From NCBI GenBank assembly GCA_914767715.1, contig OU612068.1, positions 13,578,001 to 13,642,000 of the forward strand: a stretch of 64,000 nt of DNA, written 5' to 3'. The notes beneath the pieces are model-generated. The model had not been told where the DNA came from, did not search any database, and worked only from the letters and a program-made list of their open reading frames with translations. The DNA is from Membranipora membranacea. Lineage: Eukaryota; Bryozoa; Gymnolaemata; Cheilostomatida; Membraniporidae. Positions 62,137 to 64,000 of this stretch are shown here, one piece after another; within the stretch, counting starts at the first letter, position 1; every line of letters begins with the position of its first letter. A program made the position numbers and the translations under genes.

Positions 62137-64000
62137 ATGAAGGTGTTGATAACTGCTGCCGTACTCGTGGTATGAGCCGCTGCCAGGTCAAGACAGAACG
62201 CATACCTCGATGCTGCTGAGAAATTCTATATAGAATGGGATTACTCGGACACTAACATCACAATACTGTGTAGAGTTAAGACCACAGGATGGTTTGGTAT
62301 CGGATTCAGTCCTAATGGAGGAATGGCTGGAGCTGATATCATCACTGCTGGTGTGAGGGACGGTAAACCATATCTTCAGGTAAGATTAAACTATCTTGAA
62401 CTGTAATAACTTGTGGCATTGAAAACTTGAACGGGGACAGATCTGTACAATGCGTATATATTGCACATACCCATACCATGAACCATACCAATAAGATATT
62501 GTTATTTCAACAACAAAAATTGTTAGAATCATTTATAAGTCAGAAGATTAGCTTCATCCACTCCACTTTTTAATAGATCAAATATTTTCAGGATAAATGA
62601 ACTTTATGAATTTAAAACATTTATCAGTGCCCATAAAACTTTTCACTCCTCTAATTTACGCCATCATTCCAATCATGTCTACAACACACGCTCATCCAAC
62701 ATAAAACTTCATATCCACAACCAGTTCTGGGCAACAAAGGGTGTCATATCAAATGGCAGCACTGTGGAACAGCATATTATGATAAATGAGGAGGCCAAAT
62801 TGTGGTTGTGAGTCATGAATGATGCATATTTAAATTTTTAAGCCCAAATAAGTCTCTTTTTCATCAGGATTGCTTTGGGGACATGACCAGGAAAGTGACT
62901 TTTCACTATAACATGTCCTTTTCTAGATTGATATCCCAGCATTTCACACCAGATACTATTGTGAACTGAAGAGAGTTCCTGAGTTTGATGTAAAGCATCA
63001 TCTGATTAAGGTATACTGTAATCGTTGAGCTCAACCCAAGTAAAGATAAAAACTTTGAAATAGTTCACGAAAATGAAACCTTGACTTTTTACATGTAAGA
63101 ATTGGCAACGTTTTCAAATCCCAGGTTGATCTACTTTGTAGTTTATCTCAACTCCAAGAATTCAGTGATTTCTCAAATTGAAGTTACCTTTCCATACAGT
63201 CATTTCCATCGACTAAGTCATTATTTGTGCCTCGATTTCAAACATACGAAATAACCCTCCGCCACCAGAGAGGGAACAAACTCGTTCTAATGACTTGGTA
63301 TGACTGTATGACTGACTGTGGTTTGTGATCAGCAACACATTATAAATAGTGTGTAGGAAATGTATTCTGAAATAAGTCCGATTCATTAAGAAAACTGTCC
63401 ATTTTATGTATGCTCAAATCATTTACTTAGACTGAACCACTGATCCAGGAGGAGAACCTTGGTATAGTACATCACATCATCATATATGGATGTTTCGATG
63501 GGGTAGACAGAGATCACTACTTCAAGAAGAATCAGACCGGTTATGATTGTTATCAGGGCAATATGCCGGGTGATATAGGCAAATGTAGACCACCTGTGGT
63601 TACATGGGCTGTCGGAGGAGGGGTAAGTCTATCAATATTAGTAAAAAGATTACTTACAACGTCACTAATAGCATTATGCAAATGGTTCATTGAGAAGAAA
63701 CAACCAAATGTTCTGTTCCAAGTTTGAATCCCGCCACAGCTTAAGTTGTTTCAGATCTGGAAGCAGGGATTGTTCTCCCTGCTGGCAGTGACTTACATTC
63801 AGTATGTTTGGACAACTGTCAAAAACACCTAGTGTGAGACAAAACAGAAAATCTAACAGTATTAAAATTCAACTTGGTTTGTAGGAAATGTATTATTCAC
63901 CTGAAGCGGGTTATCCATTTGGAGAGAGCTCTTCACCTGATTATTTTATGATGGAGGTTCACTACGACATCCCTCAGCTTATCACAGGGCGCAAAGACAA
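62137..64000 (+). pseudogene. DBH-like monooxygenase, tandem copy 3, probably a pseudogene; runs off the window
   Basis: Exons seen: 62137-62379, 62927-63010, 63431-63622 and 63885 to beyond the window end. They match exons 2 and 5-7 of the other transcripts in length and phase. In the first coding exon the 13th codon is TGA (62,173-62,175) where copies 1 and 2 have TGC for Cys, so the signal peptide is cut. The two exons encoding the rest of the DOMON domain (147 and 168 bases in the other copies) are absent between 62,380 and 62,926; a LINE-like fragment lies there. Joining across the gap would keep frame but lose 105 residues. Exon 6 is intact, including GIVHHIIIYGC. Exon 7 carries Ile in place of Asn in the VHYDNP motif. 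These changes suggest loss of function, though most exon sequence is still close to the other copies, so decay is recent. I have not proposed a repaired protein. Confidence 0.8.
62590..62790 (+). mobile_element. LINE reverse-transcriptase C-terminal fragment in DBH-like copy 3
   Basis: The translation reads HHSNHVYNTRSSNIKLHI and then, after a one-base frame change, MAALWNSI. YNTR followed some 30 residues later by LWNS is the usual ending of non-LTR reverse transcriptase proteins. It differs from the C-terminus of the LINE at 36,857-38,503, so it is another family. Confidence 0.5.

Noticed and set aside
62137-62175. TGA in the monooxygenase copy 3 signal peptide as a selenocysteine codon
   Set aside because: It replaces a Cys codon, but a signal peptide is removed and has no use for selenocysteine. 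The copy shows other damage. A nonsense mutation or sequencing error is simpler.

Overview
The window is nuclear DNA from an intron-rich animal. Genes are split into short exons with GT..AG introns of about 0.1-1.5 kb. The recognisable proteins are metazoan: a Raver-like RNA-binding protein, secreted or anchored C-type lectins, the ciliary calcium sensor calaxin, the mitochondrial assembly factor COA1, and dopamine-beta-hydroxylase-like copper monooxygenases. The spaces between genes and many introns hold tRNA-derived SINE-like elements, LINE fragments, inverted-repeat elements and decayed tandem repeats. A sponge or another early-branching marine invertebrate fits, but nothing here fixes the species. 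No prokaryotic feature (operon, CRISPR array) was seen.

Layout. 1-4,512: no convincing gene. 4,513-12,081 (+): 11-exon Raver-like gene (601 codons). 12,130-16,134: repeats, then a frameshifted Pif1/Helitron-type helicase. 18,742-20,708 (+): C-type lectin with a hydrophobic C-terminal tail. 24,009-26,895 and 27,591-30,676 (+): two tandem paralogues with a PAN/apple-like module, an EGF-like module and a C-type lectin domain; a relic of a further copy lies at about 31,450. 32,377-35,948 (-): calaxin, with two alternative copies of its second EF-hand exon. 36,857-38,503 (-): broken LINE reverse transcriptase joined to a tRNA-like head. 38,827-40,189 (+): COA1-like gene. 41,740-64,000 (+): three tandem DBH-like monooxygenase copies. 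Two look intact (581 and 579 codons). The third has an in-frame TGA in its signal peptide, lacks two DOMON exons and runs off the window.

The exon models were built by hand from splice sites, reading phase and remembered protein families. Every multi-exon model closes in phase, and the calaxin (211 codons) and COA1 (147 codons) models match the family lengths I recall. The most interesting items are the phase-locked duplicated EF-hand exon in calaxin, and the monooxygenase array, which shares a duplicated TATA/GATA promoter block and has a degenerating third member.
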